From Novosphingobium sp. RL4 (GTDB taxonomy: Bacteria > Pseudomonadota > Alphaproteobacteria > Sphingomonadales > Sphingomonadaceae), in the NCBI RefSeq assembly GCF_035658495.1, contig NZ_CP141944.1:3064001-3128000 (forward strand): DNA of 64,000 nt, read 5' to 3'. Under the pieces are notes generated by a model that was given only the letters and a program-made list of their open reading frames with translations, had not been told where the DNA came from and did no database searches. A program made the translations under genes and the position numbers. Below, one piece after another: positions 36,890 to 47,321 of the stretch; positions within the stretch are counted from its first letter, which is position 1, and each line of letters begins with the position of its first letter.

Positions 36890-39340
36890 TTATTTCCTAT
36901 TTTTAACGCCGCCTGCCGTGCGTGCGAGAACATCCCCGACTTTTTCAGAGAGCTGCTGAACCGAGAAGGGTTTCGGCATGAACCACGCATTGGCGATGCC
37001 GATTTCCTTGCGCAGCTGCTCCTCCGCATAGCCCGACATGAACAGCACCGGCAGGTCCGGCGCAATGCGGCGGATCTCCCGCGCCATGGCCGGACCATCG
37101 AGCGAGGGCATCACCACATCGGAAACCACCAGGTCGAACCGGCCGCCTTCCTGCACCAGTTCAAGCCCCTCCTCGCCATCGCGCGCGCACGTCACCTCGT
37201 AGCCCTGCCGGGTGAGCGCCCGCTCCGCAACGATGCGCACGGGATCCTCGTCCTCCACCAGCAGGATCGTGCCGCCGCCCGCCCACTGGCTGGGTTCCGC
37301 CTCCACTTCCTCTACCGGTGCGGGCGCAGCCGCCGCCCCCGGCGCAACATGGTGGACCGGCAGATAGACGACGAAGCGCGTCCCCCTGCCCACTTCGCTC
37401 TCCGCGAAGATGAAGCCGCCTGACTGCTTGACGATGCCATAGACCGTCGAAAGCCCGAGGCCGGTGCCCTTGCCCTGCTCCTTGGTGGTGAAGAAAGGCT
37501 CGAAGATCTTGCCGAGATGCTCGGGCGGAATACCCCCGCCGGTATCCTCGACGATGAGCGCGGTATAGTCGCCCGCCGGGATGATCTCGCTGCGCATCGC
37601 ACGCACATCGGTATTGGTGATGCGCCGCGTGGCGAGCGTCAGCGTGCCCGAACCATCGCTGCCCTTGCGCATCTGCATCGCATCGCGCGCGTTGACGGCA
37701 AGGTTGACGATCACCTGCTCAAGCTGCGTCGGGTCGGCCCGCACGGGCCCAAGGTCGCGGTCGTGACTGACGACCAGCTGGATTTTCTCGCCGATCAGGC
37801 GGCGCAGCATCTGGGAAACGTCCGCCACCACGTCGGGAAGCTGGAGCACTTCGGGCCGCAGCGTCTGCTGGCGGGAGAACGCGAGCAATTGCCGCGTCAG
37901 CGACGCCGCGCGATTGGAATTCGCGCGAATTTGCTGGATATCGTCATAGTCGGAATCGCCGGGCGTATGGCGCATCAGCATGAGATCGCAGGTGCCCAGG
38001 ATCGCCGTCAGCACGTTGTTGAAATCGTGCGCAACGCCGCCTGCGAGCTGGCCAACGGCCTGCATCTTGGTGGCCTGAGCGACCTGCCGCTTGAGCCGCG
38101 TTTCCTCCGAAGTATCCGTAAGGCCGAGCAGTACGGCCGCCTCGCCGAGGCCGCGCACGCCGGCCAGGCTGAGCGATACCGGATCGTCAGGCTGACTGGA
38201 AAGCCGCACTGCGATATCGCCGGCCGCGGCCGGTCCTTGCGCAAAGCGCCGGATCGCCTCGGACAGCGCCCGCTTGTCATCCCGCACGACCAGGTCGGTA
38301 GGATAAGTCGGGGGCGATTGCCCCTCCTGCCCGGCCGCGCGCATGAAGGCGGGGTTTGCGAAAAGCAGCCGGCCGTCCCGGTCGGCCATGGCAAGGCCCA
38401 GCGGCAACTGGCTGAGCAGGGCTTCGAGATGCGGCGCAGCAGTTCCACCGCCGCCGCCAGCGCCAATACCCTGTCCCGCCTCCATCACCAGCATCAGCGA
38501 AGGGGTGGTGTTGGGATCGGGTTCGACGGGCGAATCCGGATCGGCCACGGGAACGTGATAGAGCACCAGCGGCCCGCCGCGCCCCGTATCGCGCGCCCAG
38601 CCGATCCGTTCGCCCTCGTCCTGGCTGATGAGCGAAACGAAATCCAGGCCGGTCATGTCGGCCAGCACGTCTCCGGTCGCGCGCTGGGCAAAGCCCGCGC
38701 TCGCTGCGCGGATCATGCCGTCAGGATCGACGAGCGCCGCCGAAATCCCGGCGCGGGCCAGCCCTTTGCCGAGCTTTCCGTCTATCTGCCGGACCAGTTC
38801 CCCCACGAGGTCAACCGAGCTGACCGGCTGGATACGCCACACCAGAAAGTCGTCGGCCCGGCCAGAGCGCTGGATTTCCACGCGCCAGTCGGCCGCGTGA
38901 TCGCCTTCCGAACGCACGTCGGCACGGGCGTGCCCGTCCCGCCAAGCCGCGCGCACGGCATCGGTGAGACGCTCCAGGCCGGCATCGTCCACCGGCAGCC
39001 TGGGCGGGGGATTGGCGGTACCGAACCACAGCTCGAAGCTGCCATTGGCGCAGGCGAGGCGCCCGGCCCGGTCCGTCACCACGATCGCAGTGTCGGAACG
39101 GTCTATCGCTGCCACCGTAACCGACCAGTCGGGCTGCGCGAATTCGGTCTCTGCCGCTTGCGGGCGGCGGTTGGCCACCAGCCATGCGAGGGCGGAGAAG
39201 GCGATCAGCACGGCTACAAGGACGGAGACGAGCAACCCGTCTCCGCTCACCAGCCAGACCAGCGCCGCGCTCGCCACCAGAGCGATCCCGACGACCGCCG
39301 TGTCGGAAAGTCCGCCGATGCGCTGCCGGCCTGCGTTCAT
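36890..39340 (-). CDS. cckA: Hybrid sensor histidine kinase CckA
   Basis: 816 residues. Two membrane helices ([17 protein letters not shown] and [21 protein letters not shown]), about two PAS-like domains, dimerisation/phosphoacceptor region with His438 ([15 protein letters not shown]), catalytic domain ([18 protein letters not shown]) and a C-terminal receiver (phospho-Asp741 in [12 protein letters not shown]). CckA phosphorylates ChpT and through it CtrA, the master cell-cycle regulator of alphaproteobacteria. Start at 39340: GGAAGGA precedes, and it overlaps the upstream stop by 4 nt (ATGA). Second PAS domain boundary not certain. Confidence 0.93.
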   Translation of the reverse strand: MNAGRQRIGGLSDTAVVGIALVASAALVWLVSGDGLLVSVLVAVLIAFSALAWLVANRRPQAAETEFAQPDWSVTVAAIDRSDTAIVVTDRAGRLACANGSFELWFGTANPPPRLPVDDAGLERLTDAVRAAWRDGHARADVRSEGDHAADWRVEIQRSGRADDFLVWRIQPVSSVDLVGELVRQIDGKLGKGLARAGISAALVDPDGMIRAASAGFAQRATGDVLADMTGLDFVSLISQDEGERIGWARDTGRGGPLVLYHVPVADPDSPVEPDPNTTPSLMLVMEAGQGIGAGGGGGTAAPHLEALLSQLPLGLAMADRDGRLLFANPAFMRAAGQEGQSPPTYPTDLVVRDDKRALSEAIRRFAQGPAAAGDIAVRLSSQPDDPVSLSLAGVRGLGEAAVLLGLTDTSEETRLKRQVAQATKMQAVGQLAGGVAHDFNNVLTAILGTCDLMLMRHTPGDSDYDDIQQIRANSNRAASLTRQLLAFSRQQTLRPEVLQLPDVVADVSQMLRRLIGEKIQLVVSHDRDLGPVRADPTQLEQVIVNLAVNARDAMQMRKGSDGSGTLTLATRRITNTDVRAMRSEIIPAGDYTALIVEDTGGGIPPEHLGKIFEPFFTTKEQGKGTGLGLSTVYGIVKQSGGFIFAESEVGRGTRFVVYLPVHHVAPGAAAAPAPVEEVEAEPSQWAGGGTILLVEDEDPVRIVAERALTRQGYEVTCARDGEEGLELVQEGGRFDLVVSDVVMPSLDGPAMAREIRRIAPDLPVLFMSGYAEEQLRKEIGIANAWFMPKPFSVQQLSEKVGDVLARTAGGVKNRK

Positions 39341-39954
39341 GCGATTCCTTCCGTACCTTCCGTGTCGCCGGCCTTTTCGGGCGCCGAACCCTCGCCATGG
39401 CGGAACAACGAGCGGTGGCGGCGCGCCCGATGCTTGCGCCCGATCCAGTAGCGCCAGAACCACATCGTGAGAAAGTAGCTGACGAACGCGGCCACCACCG
39501 ACTGGATGAACAGGCCGATCACCACCGCCGGGGCGGTGTCGGAGACAAGCCAGTTGCGCCACTCGGCCAGACCCGCGCCTTCACGCACCATCGCCTCTAC
39601 CGTCGCGATATCGGCGTGGTACCCGAAGCTGTTGCCGATCGCGACCGCCACGGGGAGAATGATAAGCAGGGTCGTCACCGGATTGCTGATGAAGGTGACG
39701 GCGGCAGCCAGCGGAATATTCCCGCGGAACGGCACGCACATCAGCGCTGCGCCCACGATCTGGACTCCCGGAATCAGTGCGAAGATGCCGATGAACATGC
39801 CCACCGCCACGCCGCGCGGCACGGACCGGCGGGTAAAGCGGAACAGTTCGGGGCGGCGCGTGAAGGGCGCCGTGAAGCGATTCGCCTCAAGCTGCGCATG
39901 CGTGGGCATCTGGCCATGCAGCCAGGCACCCAGGCGGTGCAGCAGCGTGCTCAC
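39337..39954 (-). CDS. DUF2062 membrane protein
   Basis: 205 residues with the DUF2062 consensus: [36 protein letters not shown] core (here quoted in part as [16 protein letters not shown]), [16 protein letters not shown] and a C-terminal helix pair ending in a basic tail (RKHRARRHR). Three to four membrane segments. Function unknown. GTG start overlaps the smpB stop by 4 nt and its own stop overlaps the cckA start by 4 nt, so smpB-DUF2062-cckA is a coupled operon. Confidence 0.88.
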   Translation of the reverse strand: MSTLLHRLGAWLHGQMPTHAQLEANRFTAPFTRRPELFRFTRRSVPRGVAVGMFIGIFALIPGVQIVGAALMCVPFRGNIPLAAAVTFISNPVTTLLIILPVAVAIGNSFGYHADIATVEAMVREGAGLAEWRNWLVSDTAPAVVIGLFIQSVVAAFVSYFLTMWFWRYWIGRKHRARRHRSLFRHGEGSAPEKAGDTEGTEGIA

Positions 39955-40433
39955 TTGTGTTCGCGCAGGAGGCGGCCCTGCTCCCGCTTCCAGTCGCGTT
40001 CCTTGATCGTGTCGCGCTTGTCGGCCGCGTTCTTGCCCTTGGCGAGCGCCAGTTCGACTTTCGCGCGCCCCCGTCCGTTGAAATAGATCGAGAGCGGCAC
40101 GAGCGTCATGCCCTTGCGCTCCACCGAGCCTTGCAGACGCGAGATTTCCCGCTCGTGCAGCAAGAGCTTGCGGGGGCGCTTCGGCACGTGATTGTAACGG
40201 TTGCCGTGGCTGAATTCGGGAACGTTGGAGTTCACCAGCCAGCATTCGCCGTTCTTGATCTCGGCGTAGGACTCCGCGATCGAACCCTCGCCGAACCGCA
40301 GCGATTTGACCTCGGTGCCGGTCAGCGCGATGCCGGCCTCGAAGGTTTCCTCGATGTAGTACTCGAAGCGGGCCCTGCGGTTTTCCGCGACGCTCTTGTG
40401 CTTGTCGAATGTCTTGTGTTGCGGACGTGCCAT
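39951..40433 (-). CDS. smpB: SsrA-binding protein SmpB
   Basis: 160 residues. OB-fold core ([43 protein letters not shown]) and basic C-terminal tail ([20 protein letters not shown]) needed for trans-translation with tmRNA. Rescues stalled ribosomes. ATG at 40433 with the expected family start [10 protein letters not shown]. First gene of the smpB-DUF2062-cckA operon; the tmRNA gene is not in this window. Confidence 0.97.
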   Translation of the reverse strand: MARPQHKTFDKHKSVAENRRARFEYYIEETFEAGIALTGTEVKSLRFGEGSIAESYAEIKNGECWLVNSNVPEFSHGNRYNHVPKRPRKLLLHEREISRLQGSVERKGMTLVPLSIYFNGRGRAKVELALAKGKNAADKRDTIKERDWKREQGRLLREHK

Positions 40434-40676
40434 GATGTCCCGGCATGTAGGGATTCGCGCGCAAAAAGGAAACGCCCCGTTTGCGCTCTTTCGTCATGAT
40501 GTGTGCCACATCCGATCCGTCGCCCGGTAAGGCGTTCGGCTCCCCGGCCCGCCCGGTTGAACGAACCTAAGTAGTTGGCCTTAGATGAATGCAATTTAAC
40601 GCCTAGTGACCAGTAAATCACCCTTGCAAAGGGGAAATTCCCTCGGAATAACCAAGAACAAATGGGGGATATTTAC

Positions 40677-42617
40677 GTGAGAATGCTGCTCCGGTCGGTT
40701 CTGCCGTCCGCCTTGCTTGTTCTTGATCCAGCACATGCCATGGCTGCGCCGGAAGCACCGCCGCTCGATGCCTATGGAGAACTACCTCGAATCGAGGACG
40801 TTGCCATTTCACCTGACGGCCAGGCCATCGCCACCGTCGCGCAGGACGAAGGCGATCGCCGCGTCATTGTCATGAAGGACGGCAAGCCCCTGCTGAACGG
40901 TTCGTCCGGCAAGACCAAGGTGCGCGCCATCGAATGGGCGGACAGTGATACCGTGTTGCTGACCAACAGCAGCACGGTTTCGCTCTTCGGCTTCGCTGCC
41001 GCAAAATACGAACTCAGCGGCACGATCATATTGCCCATGAAGCCGGGCAACGAATCCGGCCTTGTCTTCGCAAAGAACCAGGCCATCGCGAAGACCACGC
41101 GAGGCCGCTACGGCATCCGCAACATCGCCGGCCGCACCGTAGGCTATTTCGGCGGCCTCGCGCTCGACGTCGATGGCGGGGAAACCCGCTTCCGCCATGG
41201 CCGCGCCACACTCTACGCAGTGGACATACAGACCAATCGGGCGCGGATTGCCGCCGCGGCACCGGCCGAAAATCACTATCGGGACTGGCTGGTCGATGCG
41301 GCCGGCAACGTTGCCGTGACCCTGGACATCTCCGAATCCACCGGCGTCTGGAAAATCACCCCGGCCAAGGGACAGGAACTGGCGCGCGGCGTGGACCCGA
41401 CCGGCGACGTCAGCCTCGTCTCCTTCGGCAAGGGCGGCTCGACCGTGATCTACCAGGTCGAGGACGAGGACGGTAACGACCGCTGGTTCGAAGTCCCGCT
41501 GGCCGGCGGCGAGTCCAGGGAAATCCTGAACGATATCGCCATAGAACGGCTGTTCGTCGATCGCAGCACCGGCAACATGATCGGCTACCGGATGTCGGGG
41601 GAAAGCCGGAAGACCGTAATGGACGATCCCGCCCACCAGAGTGCGCTGACCCGGATATTCCGCGCGTTCTCCGGCCGCGAAGCCCATTTGGTAGACTGGA
41701 CACCGGACTTTTCGAAGGTGGTCGTAAGGACCACCGGCAACAAGGACAGCGGCACCTGGTTCCTCGTGGACGTACCCAATCGGCGCGCGGACCCCATCGG
41801 CGATGAGCGCCCCAAGATCGCGCCCGAACAGGTCGGCCCGATCTCGCTGGTCAATTATACCGCGCAGGACGGGCTGGAAATGGACGGGGTCCTGACCTTG
41901 CCTCCCGGCCGCGAAGCCAAGAACCTCCCGTTGATCGTGCTGCCCCATGGCGGCCCGGCCGCACACGACAAGCCCGAATTCGATTGGTGGGCTCAGGCAT
42001 TCGCTTCACGCGGATATGCGGTATTCCAACCCAATTTCCGGGGCTCGACAGGGCGATCGGACGCGTTCCGCCATGCTGGCGACGGCGAATGGGGCCGGAA
42101 GATGCAGACCGACATTTCGGACGGCGTCGCGGAACTGGCAAAGCGCGGGCTGGTCGATCCGAGGCGCGCCTGCATCGTCGGCGCAAGCTATGGCGGCTAT
42201 GCGGCCCTGGCGGGGGTCACGCTCCAGAACGGGCTCTATCGCTGTTCCGTGGCCGTTGCAGGCGTCGCCGACCTTCCGATGATGTACAGCACCGATGTGC
42301 GGGAGAGCGGCGATTCCAAGATGCTCGGCAAGGCGCTGCGCGAACAGCTCGGCGATCCGAAGCGCTATGGCGAGGTTTCACCGCGCCGGTTCGCCGCGAA
42401 GGCCGATGCGCCGGTCCTGCTGATCCACGGCAAGGACGATACCGTGGTCGCCTATCGCCAGAGCCAGGCCATGGCGGAAGCGCTCAAGGACGCGGGTAAG
42501 CCTTATGAACTGGTAACGCTTCCGGGTGAGGACCACTGGCTGTCCCGTGAGGAAACGCGCAAACGCATGCTGCTGGAAACCATGCGCTTCGTGCAGAAAT
42601 ACAACCCGGCGGACTGA
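40677..42617 (+). CDS. S9 family prolyl oligopeptidase-type serine peptidase, exported
   Basis: 646 residues. Signal peptide (MRMLLRSVLPSALLVLDPAHAMAA), beta-propeller half (to about 385), then alpha/beta hydrolase domain: oxyanion loop (LPLIVLPHGGPAAHD), nucleophile Ser504 in GASYGGYAA, Asp in HGKDDTVVAY and His in GEDHWLSRE. GTG at 40677 chosen over ATG 40662 because GGGGGA (40664-40669) lies 7 nt before the GTG. Likely cleaves short peptides in the periplasm or outer-membrane side; family members with this layout are acylaminoacyl/dipeptidyl peptidases. Start of a transcription unit after a 243-nt AT-richer gap. Confidence 0.9.
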   Translation: MRMLLRSVLPSALLVLDPAHAMAAPEAPPLDAYGELPRIEDVAISPDGQAIATVAQDEGDRRVIVMKDGKPLLNGSSGKTKVRAIEWADSDTVLLTNSSTVSLFGFAAAKYELSGTIILPMKPGNESGLVFAKNQAIAKTTRGRYGIRNIAGRTVGYFGGLALDVDGGETRFRHGRATLYAVDIQTNRARIAAAAPAENHYRDWLVDAAGNVAVTLDISESTGVWKITPAKGQELARGVDPTGDVSLVSFGKGGSTVIYQVEDEDGNDRWFEVPLAGGESREILNDIAIERLFVDRSTGNMIGYRMSGESRKTVMDDPAHQSALTRIFRAFSGREAHLVDWTPDFSKVVVRTTGNKDSGTWFLVDVPNRRADPIGDERPKIAPEQVGPISLVNYTAQDGLEMDGVLTLPPGREAKNLPLIVLPHGGPAAHDKPEFDWWAQAFASRGYAVFQPNFRGSTGRSDAFRHAGDGEWGRKMQTDISDGVAELAKRGLVDPRRACIVGASYGGYAALAGVTLQNGLYRCSVAVAGVADLPMMYSTDVRESGDSKMLGKALREQLGDPKRYGEVSPRRFAAKADAPVLLIHGKDDTVVAYRQSQAMAEALKDAGKPYELVTLPGEDHWLSREETRKRMLLETMRFVQKYNPAD

Positions 42618-42631
42618 GCCGTCCAGAAAAC

Positions 42632-42666
42632 CCCAGGTCCCCCGGAGACGATCCGGGGGACCTGGG
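42632..42666 (-). terminator. Terminator of dapA
   Basis: CCCAGGTCCCCCGGA and its exact complement around GACGA; on the minus strand it is followed by GGTTTTC. It lies between the convergent S9 peptidase and dapA genes; little T-run on the plus strand. Confidence 0.85.
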
Positions 42667-42681
42667 ATATCATGCCTTTGT

Positions 42682-43563
42682 TCAGAGCAGACCGGCGTGG
42701 ACCAGCGCTTCGTCCACCGCCGTGCGTGCCTTTTCGCTGCAAGGGACCAGCGGCAGGCGCAGTTCGTTCTCGATCCAGTCATGGACCTGCGCCAGGGCAT
42801 ACTTGCAGGGGCCGGGCGAGCTGTCCTCGAACATCGCATAGTGCAGCGGATAGAGCAGGTCGTTAAGGCGGCGCGCCTCTTCGAGGTCATTGGCCGCGCA
42901 GGCCGCCTGGAATTCCGCGCAGAGCTTCGGCGCGACGTTCGCCGTCACCGAGATGCAGCCCACGCCGCCGGCCGCGTTGAACGGCAGGGCCAGCTCATCG
43001 TCGCCGCAAAGCTGCACGAAGCCCTTGCCGATCCCCATGCGGTGATCGGTCACGCGCGACAGGTCGCCGCTGGCATCCTTGATGGCGATGAACCGGTCGG
43101 GATAGCGCCGCGCGAGTTCGCAAACCGTTTCGGGCAGCAGGTCAGTGACCGTGCGGCCGGGAACGTTGTAAAGCACGATCGGCAGATCGCTGTGTTCGGC
43201 AAGGTAGCTGAAGTGGGCCAGCAGACCGTCCTGGCTCGGGCGGTTGTAGTAGGGCGCCACCAGCAGCGCGGCCGAAGCACCGCACTTCTTCGAAAAATTC
43301 ATGTGCAGCAGCGCATTCATCGTGTCGTTGCTGCCGCAACCCGCGATCACCGGCACCCGGCCCGCGGCCTGTTCGATGCAGACTTCGATGACGCGGTGAT
43401 GCTCCGCGTTCGAGAGCGTCGAATTTTCGCCGGTGGTCCCACAGGGAACGAGCGCGGAAGAACCCGACTCGATCTGCCAGTCCACGAGTCGCCGAAAAGC
43501 CTGCTCATCGAACGCTCCGTCGCGAAACGGTGTAACAAGCGCAGGAATGGAACCCGAGAACAT
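42682..43563 (-). CDS. dapA: 4-hydroxy-tetrahydrodipicolinate synthase
   Basis: 293 residues, the normal size. Schiff-base Lys162 in AIKDASGD, Tyr132 (LYNVPGR), CGTTGENSTL with the catalytic Thr pair near 43-44, and GCGSNDT. Condenses pyruvate with aspartate semialdehyde, the first step toward diaminopimelate and lysine. ATG with GAGGTAAAG upstream. Divergent from the lytic transglycosylase, 79 nt apart, so both may share a promoter region; DAP and murein turnover are functionally related. Confidence 0.97.
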   Translation of the reverse strand: MFSGSIPALVTPFRDGAFDEQAFRRLVDWQIESGSSALVPCGTTGENSTLSNAEHHRVIEVCIEQAAGRVPVIAGCGSNDTMNALLHMNFSKKCGASAALLVAPYYNRPSQDGLLAHFSYLAEHSDLPIVLYNVPGRTVTDLLPETVCELARRYPDRFIAIKDASGDLSRVTDHRMGIGKGFVQLCGDDELALPFNAAGGVGCISVTANVAPKLCAEFQAACAANDLEEARRLNDLLYPLHYAMFEDSSPGPCKYALAQVHDWIENELRLPLVPCSEKARTAVDEALVHAGLL

Positions 43564-43642
43564 GGACTTTACCTCACCTGATGTTCAATGATCGGGCCAA
43601 CGGACCCGATGTTCAGCGCCTGATAAGGAGCCTTTTCCCAAA

Positions 43643-45619
43643 ATGTCCAGCATGCAGCGTGCCGCCCCCCTCGTCCTGCTTGCTTCGACCGCCTTGTCTG
43701 GCATCGTTTTCGGGAGCCCCGCAGCCGCGCAGGACGGTCGTGAATGGGATCTCGCCAAGGCCCGTGCGATGCAGTCGCACGACATGGTGGTGCACCAGTC
43801 GATCGACCGCTGGCGCCAGCTTGTGGCGTCCGATCAGTTCGATTTCGGCAGCTATGCCAGCTTCCTGATGACCTATCCCGGCTATCCGCAAGCCGACAAG
43901 ATTCGCGCTTCGGCAGAGCGTGCGCTGATAAACCAGTCACCCGACGCCAATTCGGTCGTCTCGTTCTTCAGCCGCTATCCCCCACTCTCCAATCAGGCAG
44001 CCGGTCGCTATGCCGCGGCACTGACCACGCTGCGCCGCCCGGATGCGCAAGTGCGTGCCATCGCGGCATGGCGGGGCGGCACGTTGTCACCCAATGATGA
44101 AGCGCTGATTCTCGCCACATATCGCGGAACCCTGACCGCCGCCGATCACGACGCGCGGATGGACCGCCTGCTCTGGCAGAGCGAAACCTCCCAGGCCGAA
44201 CGGCAGGTCTCCTTCGTCTCGGCCGAACGCCGCGCCCTGTTCATGGAACGGCTGGCGATGCTTCAGGGCTCGCCGGCGGGATCGCTCGGCCTCGCGCTGA
44301 CGCCGCAGATGAATGCCGACGCCGGATATATCTATGCCCGTGCGGTTCAGGCGCGGAAAACCGGCAATCTACCTGCCGAAATCTCGCTCCTGTCCACTCG
44401 TCCAACGCTGACATCCCCCGTTCCCGAACCGGAAAAGTGGGTGCGCGAACTGTTGACCGCCGCAAAGGGCGCTGGCGCCGATGCCGCCGTGCGCATCGCC
44501 AGCGGGATCGACGATGCCTTTCCGCCCGGCACCGATATCAGCCAGCTCTCCTATCGCCTGCGCGACGATTACACGACGCTTGTCTGGCTGGGCGGCACCA
44601 AGGCGCTGTGGCAATTGGGCGATGCCCGCCGCGCCGCTCCGCTGTTCTATCGCTATGGCGCCGCCGCGCAGACGCCCGGCACCCGCTCCAAGGGCTTCTA
44701 CTGGGCCGGCCGCGCGCTGGCCCGCGCCGGGGACACGGCAGGCGCCAATCGCTACTTCGAGATGGCGGCCGCCTACCCGCACTACTTCTATGGCCAGCTC
44801 GCGCTGGAACGCCTGAGCCGTCCCCTGCCCAATCTCGACACCCGCCCCCGCGCCGTACCTACCCCGGCCGAGCGCTCCGCCTTTTTCGCCAAGCCGCTGA
44901 CCAATGCGGTGCGCGATGTTGCCCGCGACGGCGACTGGCGCACCACCGTCCAGTTCTTCCGGGAGATTTCGGATCAGGCGCAAAGCCAGGCCGACCACGT
45001 CCTCGTGGCCGAACTGGCGCAGCAGATCGGCCGCCGCGATCTCGCCGTCATCCTCGGCCAGAGCGCCCATTCCGACGGATACCAGGACTTCGGACAGATC
45101 GCCTATCCGCTGATCCCGGTACCGCCGGGCGCGGATTTCGCCATGGTCCACGCCCTCACCCGGCAGGAAAGCCAGTTCGCCCAGAACGCGCTCAGCCACG
45201 CCGGCGCGCGCGGCCTGATGCAGCTGATGCCCGCCACCGCGCGCGAACAGGCGGGCAAGCTCGGCATGGCCTACGACCAGAACCAGCTGGTCAGCGACGC
45301 CAGCTACAACATCCGCCTCGGCGATGCTTACTTCACCCGCATGCGCAACTACTTCGGCGGCTCGCTGCCGCTGGCAGTCGGCGCCTACAACGCCGGCGCG
45401 GGCAATGTGAACAAGTGGCTCGCGGCCAACGGCGACCCGCGCACCGGCGCGGTCGACTGGATCGACTGGCTGGAGCAGATCCCCATCTACGAGACCAAGA
45501 ACTACATCCAGCGCGTGCTGGAGAACGCCGTGGTCTACGAATCGATGTATCCGAGCCAGTCGGGCTATCGCGGGAATACGCCGCTTACGCAGCTCATCGG
45601 GAAGCGGTCGCCGGGGTGA
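43643..45619 (+). CDS. slt: Soluble lytic murein transglycosylase (Slt family)
   Basis: 658 residues. Signal peptide (APLVLLASTALSGIVFGSPAAA), long helical superhelix (U/L-domain-like repeats) and C-terminal catalytic domain: Glu509 in LTRQESQFAQNALSHAGARGLMQ, then LMPATARE, YNIRLGDAYF, VGAYNAGAGNV and LEQIPIYETKNYI. Cleaves murein glycan strands to 1,6-anhydro products in the periplasm. SD AAGGAG. Ends at a copy of the 3'-end hairpin repeat. Confidence 0.95.
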   Translation: MSSMQRAAPLVLLASTALSGIVFGSPAAAQDGREWDLAKARAMQSHDMVVHQSIDRWRQLVASDQFDFGSYASFLMTYPGYPQADKIRASAERALINQSPDANSVVSFFSRYPPLSNQAAGRYAAALTTLRRPDAQVRAIAAWRGGTLSPNDEALILATYRGTLTAADHDARMDRLLWQSETSQAERQVSFVSAERRALFMERLAMLQGSPAGSLGLALTPQMNADAGYIYARAVQARKTGNLPAEISLLSTRPTLTSPVPEPEKWVRELLTAAKGAGADAAVRIASGIDDAFPPGTDISQLSYRLRDDYTTLVWLGGTKALWQLGDARRAAPLFYRYGAAAQTPGTRSKGFYWAGRALARAGDTAGANRYFEMAAAYPHYFYGQLALERLSRPLPNLDTRPRAVPTPAERSAFFAKPLTNAVRDVARDGDWRTTVQFFREISDQAQSQADHVLVAELAQQIGRRDLAVILGQSAHSDGYQDFGQIAYPLIPVPPGADFAMVHALTRQESQFAQNALSHAGARGLMQLMPATAREQAGKLGMAYDQNQLVSDASYNIRLGDAYFTRMRNYFGGSLPLAVGAYNAGAGNVNKWLAANGDPRTGAVDWIDWLEQIPIYETKNYIQRVLENAVVYESMYPSQSGYRGNTPLTQLIGKRSPG

Positions 45620-45669
45620 AGTTTTAAAAGCTTCGAGAAGCAGGGGAGCATAGCCTCCCTGCACCCCCA
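45619..45669 (+). repeat. 3'-end hairpin repeat, copy 2 (slt)
   Basis: Starts on the slt stop: AAGTTTTAAAAG, then an imperfect hairpin with outer arms GCAGGG/CCCTGC around GAGCATAGCCT, then ACCCCC. Plus-strand orientation; more diverged than the other two copies. Confidence 0.5.
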
Positions 45670-45785
45670 ATACCGTCTAGGTCATACCCAGCCTATCCGC
45701 TGCGCGCCCATGGTCGCGTCGGGAGACTTATTGGCTGCGCCGCAGGGAGCGCAAAACGTCAAGCCGCGCGCGACTCTGACATTTT

Positions 45786-45827
45786 GAGGGTCTGGGGGAT
45801 CATCTCCCAGAACTTCCTCTGTTTAAA
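45786..45827 (-). repeat. 3'-end hairpin repeat, copy 3 (GH27)
   Basis: Minus strand: TTTAAA overlapping the GH27 stop, AAGTT, CTGGGAG-ATGAT-CCCCCAG, GACCCTC. Matches copy 1 closely (TTTAAA, AAG, GGATGATCCCCC-like core, GACCCTC). Confidence 0.65.
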
Positions 45828-47196
45828 TGCCCTTCACCCTGAACAGCCCCGCCCCATGCGAAGCAAGCCGCGCCGAAAAGCGCCCTTCGACCTGGCCAAG
45901 GTCCTTGCCCTCCCACAAATCCCGCACCGAAGCTCTCCGCCCGAGACCAAGCAGCGAGAGCGCCACGCCCACCTCGCGCGGCTGGTCCGCTACGTTGAAC
46001 AGCGCCACGTAGCGATCCGCCCCGCCCTCCGCGCGCGCGGTCCAGACCTTGGTGCCGTCATCGAGGAACAGCGGCGCGTTGTCGGTGCTTGACTGGTTCA
46101 CCGCCAGCACCTCGCGGTTGGTCAGCAGCGCCAGTGTCGGCGCGTCGAGGTGGCGCAGGTCGCCCCCCATGATGAGCGGCGAGCGGGCAATCGACCAGAG
46201 CGTCATCAGCGTGCGCTGTTCGTCGGGGGTGAAGCGGGTGTCGCGGTCTCCCAGCGCGAGGCGGCCGAGGGGGAGCATGTCGGCATCGGGCCAGGAGCCG
46301 GGACCACGGAACGGCGTCCAGTTTTCGAGGCGGGTGAACTGGGCGTGGAGCTGTGCCCATTCGTCCCAGAAATCGTCGGAAATGCGCCACATCTGTGCGT
46401 GCTGGCGAACGTGGGCACCGCGCAGGACCGGGGTCTCGCCGGGGGAGAGGCTGAGCACGATGGGTCGGCCGCAGCGGGCGATGGCCTTGGCAGCGGCCTC
46501 GATCTCGGGCGCGTGGGCATCGTATGGTCGGCTCATGTCGTCCATCTTGACGAAATCGACGCCCCAGGAGGCATAGAGTTTGAAGATGCTGTCGTAGTAT
46601 TCCTGGGCGCCGGGCTTGCTCATGTCGACGCCGTACATGTCGGGGTTCCACGAGCACACGCTGGAGGTGTCGGCGATATCCTGCGCGCGCAGCTTGGTGC
46701 CGAGCACCGGAAGGTTGAGCTTCACGGCGTGGCGCGGGATGCCGCGCATGACGTGGATGCCAAACTTCATGCCCATGGCGTGGACCTTGGCGGCCAGCGG
46801 CGCAAAGCCCTTGCCGCCTTTTGACGACGGGAAGCGGTTCGGTGCGGGGATCATCCGGCCGTGAGCGTCAAGCGCCGGGACCGGGTTGGCGTTGTAGGTG
46901 TAGCTCCTGGCCTCCGGCTCGTACCACTGGATGTCGACGGTGAAGACGTCGTAACCGAAGGGCAGCAACTTGGTGCGCATGATCGCTGCGGTTTCGAGCG
47001 CCTGCGCCTCGGTAATGGTCCCGGCGAAGCTGTTCCAGCTGTTCCAGCCCATCGGTGGGCGCGGGGCGAGCGCGGCGCCGGGCGCCGGTTCGAGGATCGC
47101 CTGCGGTGCGCCGTTCTGGGCGCCGGCCTTCGCGGCGAGCCCGGCCAGCGGCGCGGAAGCGGCGGCGAGCAAGGCAGTGCGGCGTGAAATATCCAT
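45823..47196 (-). CDS. GH27 family glycoside hydrolase (probable alpha-galactosidase), exported
   Basis: 457 residues. Twin-arginine-type signal (ISRRTALLAAASAPLAGLAA), then the GH27 barrel: PPMGWNSWNSF, DVFTVDIQWYEP, nucleophile Asp in VDFVKMDDMSRP, acid/base Asp in SWPDADML, and a C-terminal beta-sandwich (RYVALFNVADQPREVGVAL). Cleaves terminal alpha-galactosides (or alpha-N-acetylgalactosaminides). ATG at 47196 with GAGGA upstream; the longer reading from 47223 lacks an SD. No transport or sugar-catabolic neighbours, so the natural substrate is open. Confidence 0.92.
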   Translation of the reverse strand: MDISRRTALLAAASAPLAGLAAKAGAQNGAPQAILEPAPGAALAPRPPMGWNSWNSFAGTITEAQALETAAIMRTKLLPFGYDVFTVDIQWYEPEARSYTYNANPVPALDAHGRMIPAPNRFPSSKGGKGFAPLAAKVHAMGMKFGIHVMRGIPRHAVKLNLPVLGTKLRAQDIADTSSVCSWNPDMYGVDMSKPGAQEYYDSIFKLYASWGVDFVKMDDMSRPYDAHAPEIEAAAKAIARCGRPIVLSLSPGETPVLRGAHVRQHAQMWRISDDFWDEWAQLHAQFTRLENWTPFRGPGSWPDADMLPLGRLALGDRDTRFTPDEQRTLMTLWSIARSPLIMGGDLRHLDAPTLALLTNREVLAVNQSSTDNAPLFLDDGTKVWTARAEGGADRYVALFNVADQPREVGVALSLLGLGRRASVRDLWEGKDLGQVEGRFSARLASHGAGLFRVKGI

Positions 47197-47321
47197 CTTG
47201 ATCCTCAATTCCCGGTACGTCATTCGCCGCTCTTTTGTCGGACTAATAGACTTCGCGCAAGCCGGTGACGAAGCGGATCAGGGACTTGGCCGGACCGGCA
47301 ATGCTTTATAAGGATCTCGTC

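Noticed and set aside
42632..42666. dapA terminator as a further copy of the 3'-end repeat
   Set aside because: It shares a GGGGG/CCCCC stem but lacks the TTTAAA tract, the ATGAT loop and the GACCCTC tail, and has its own T-run.
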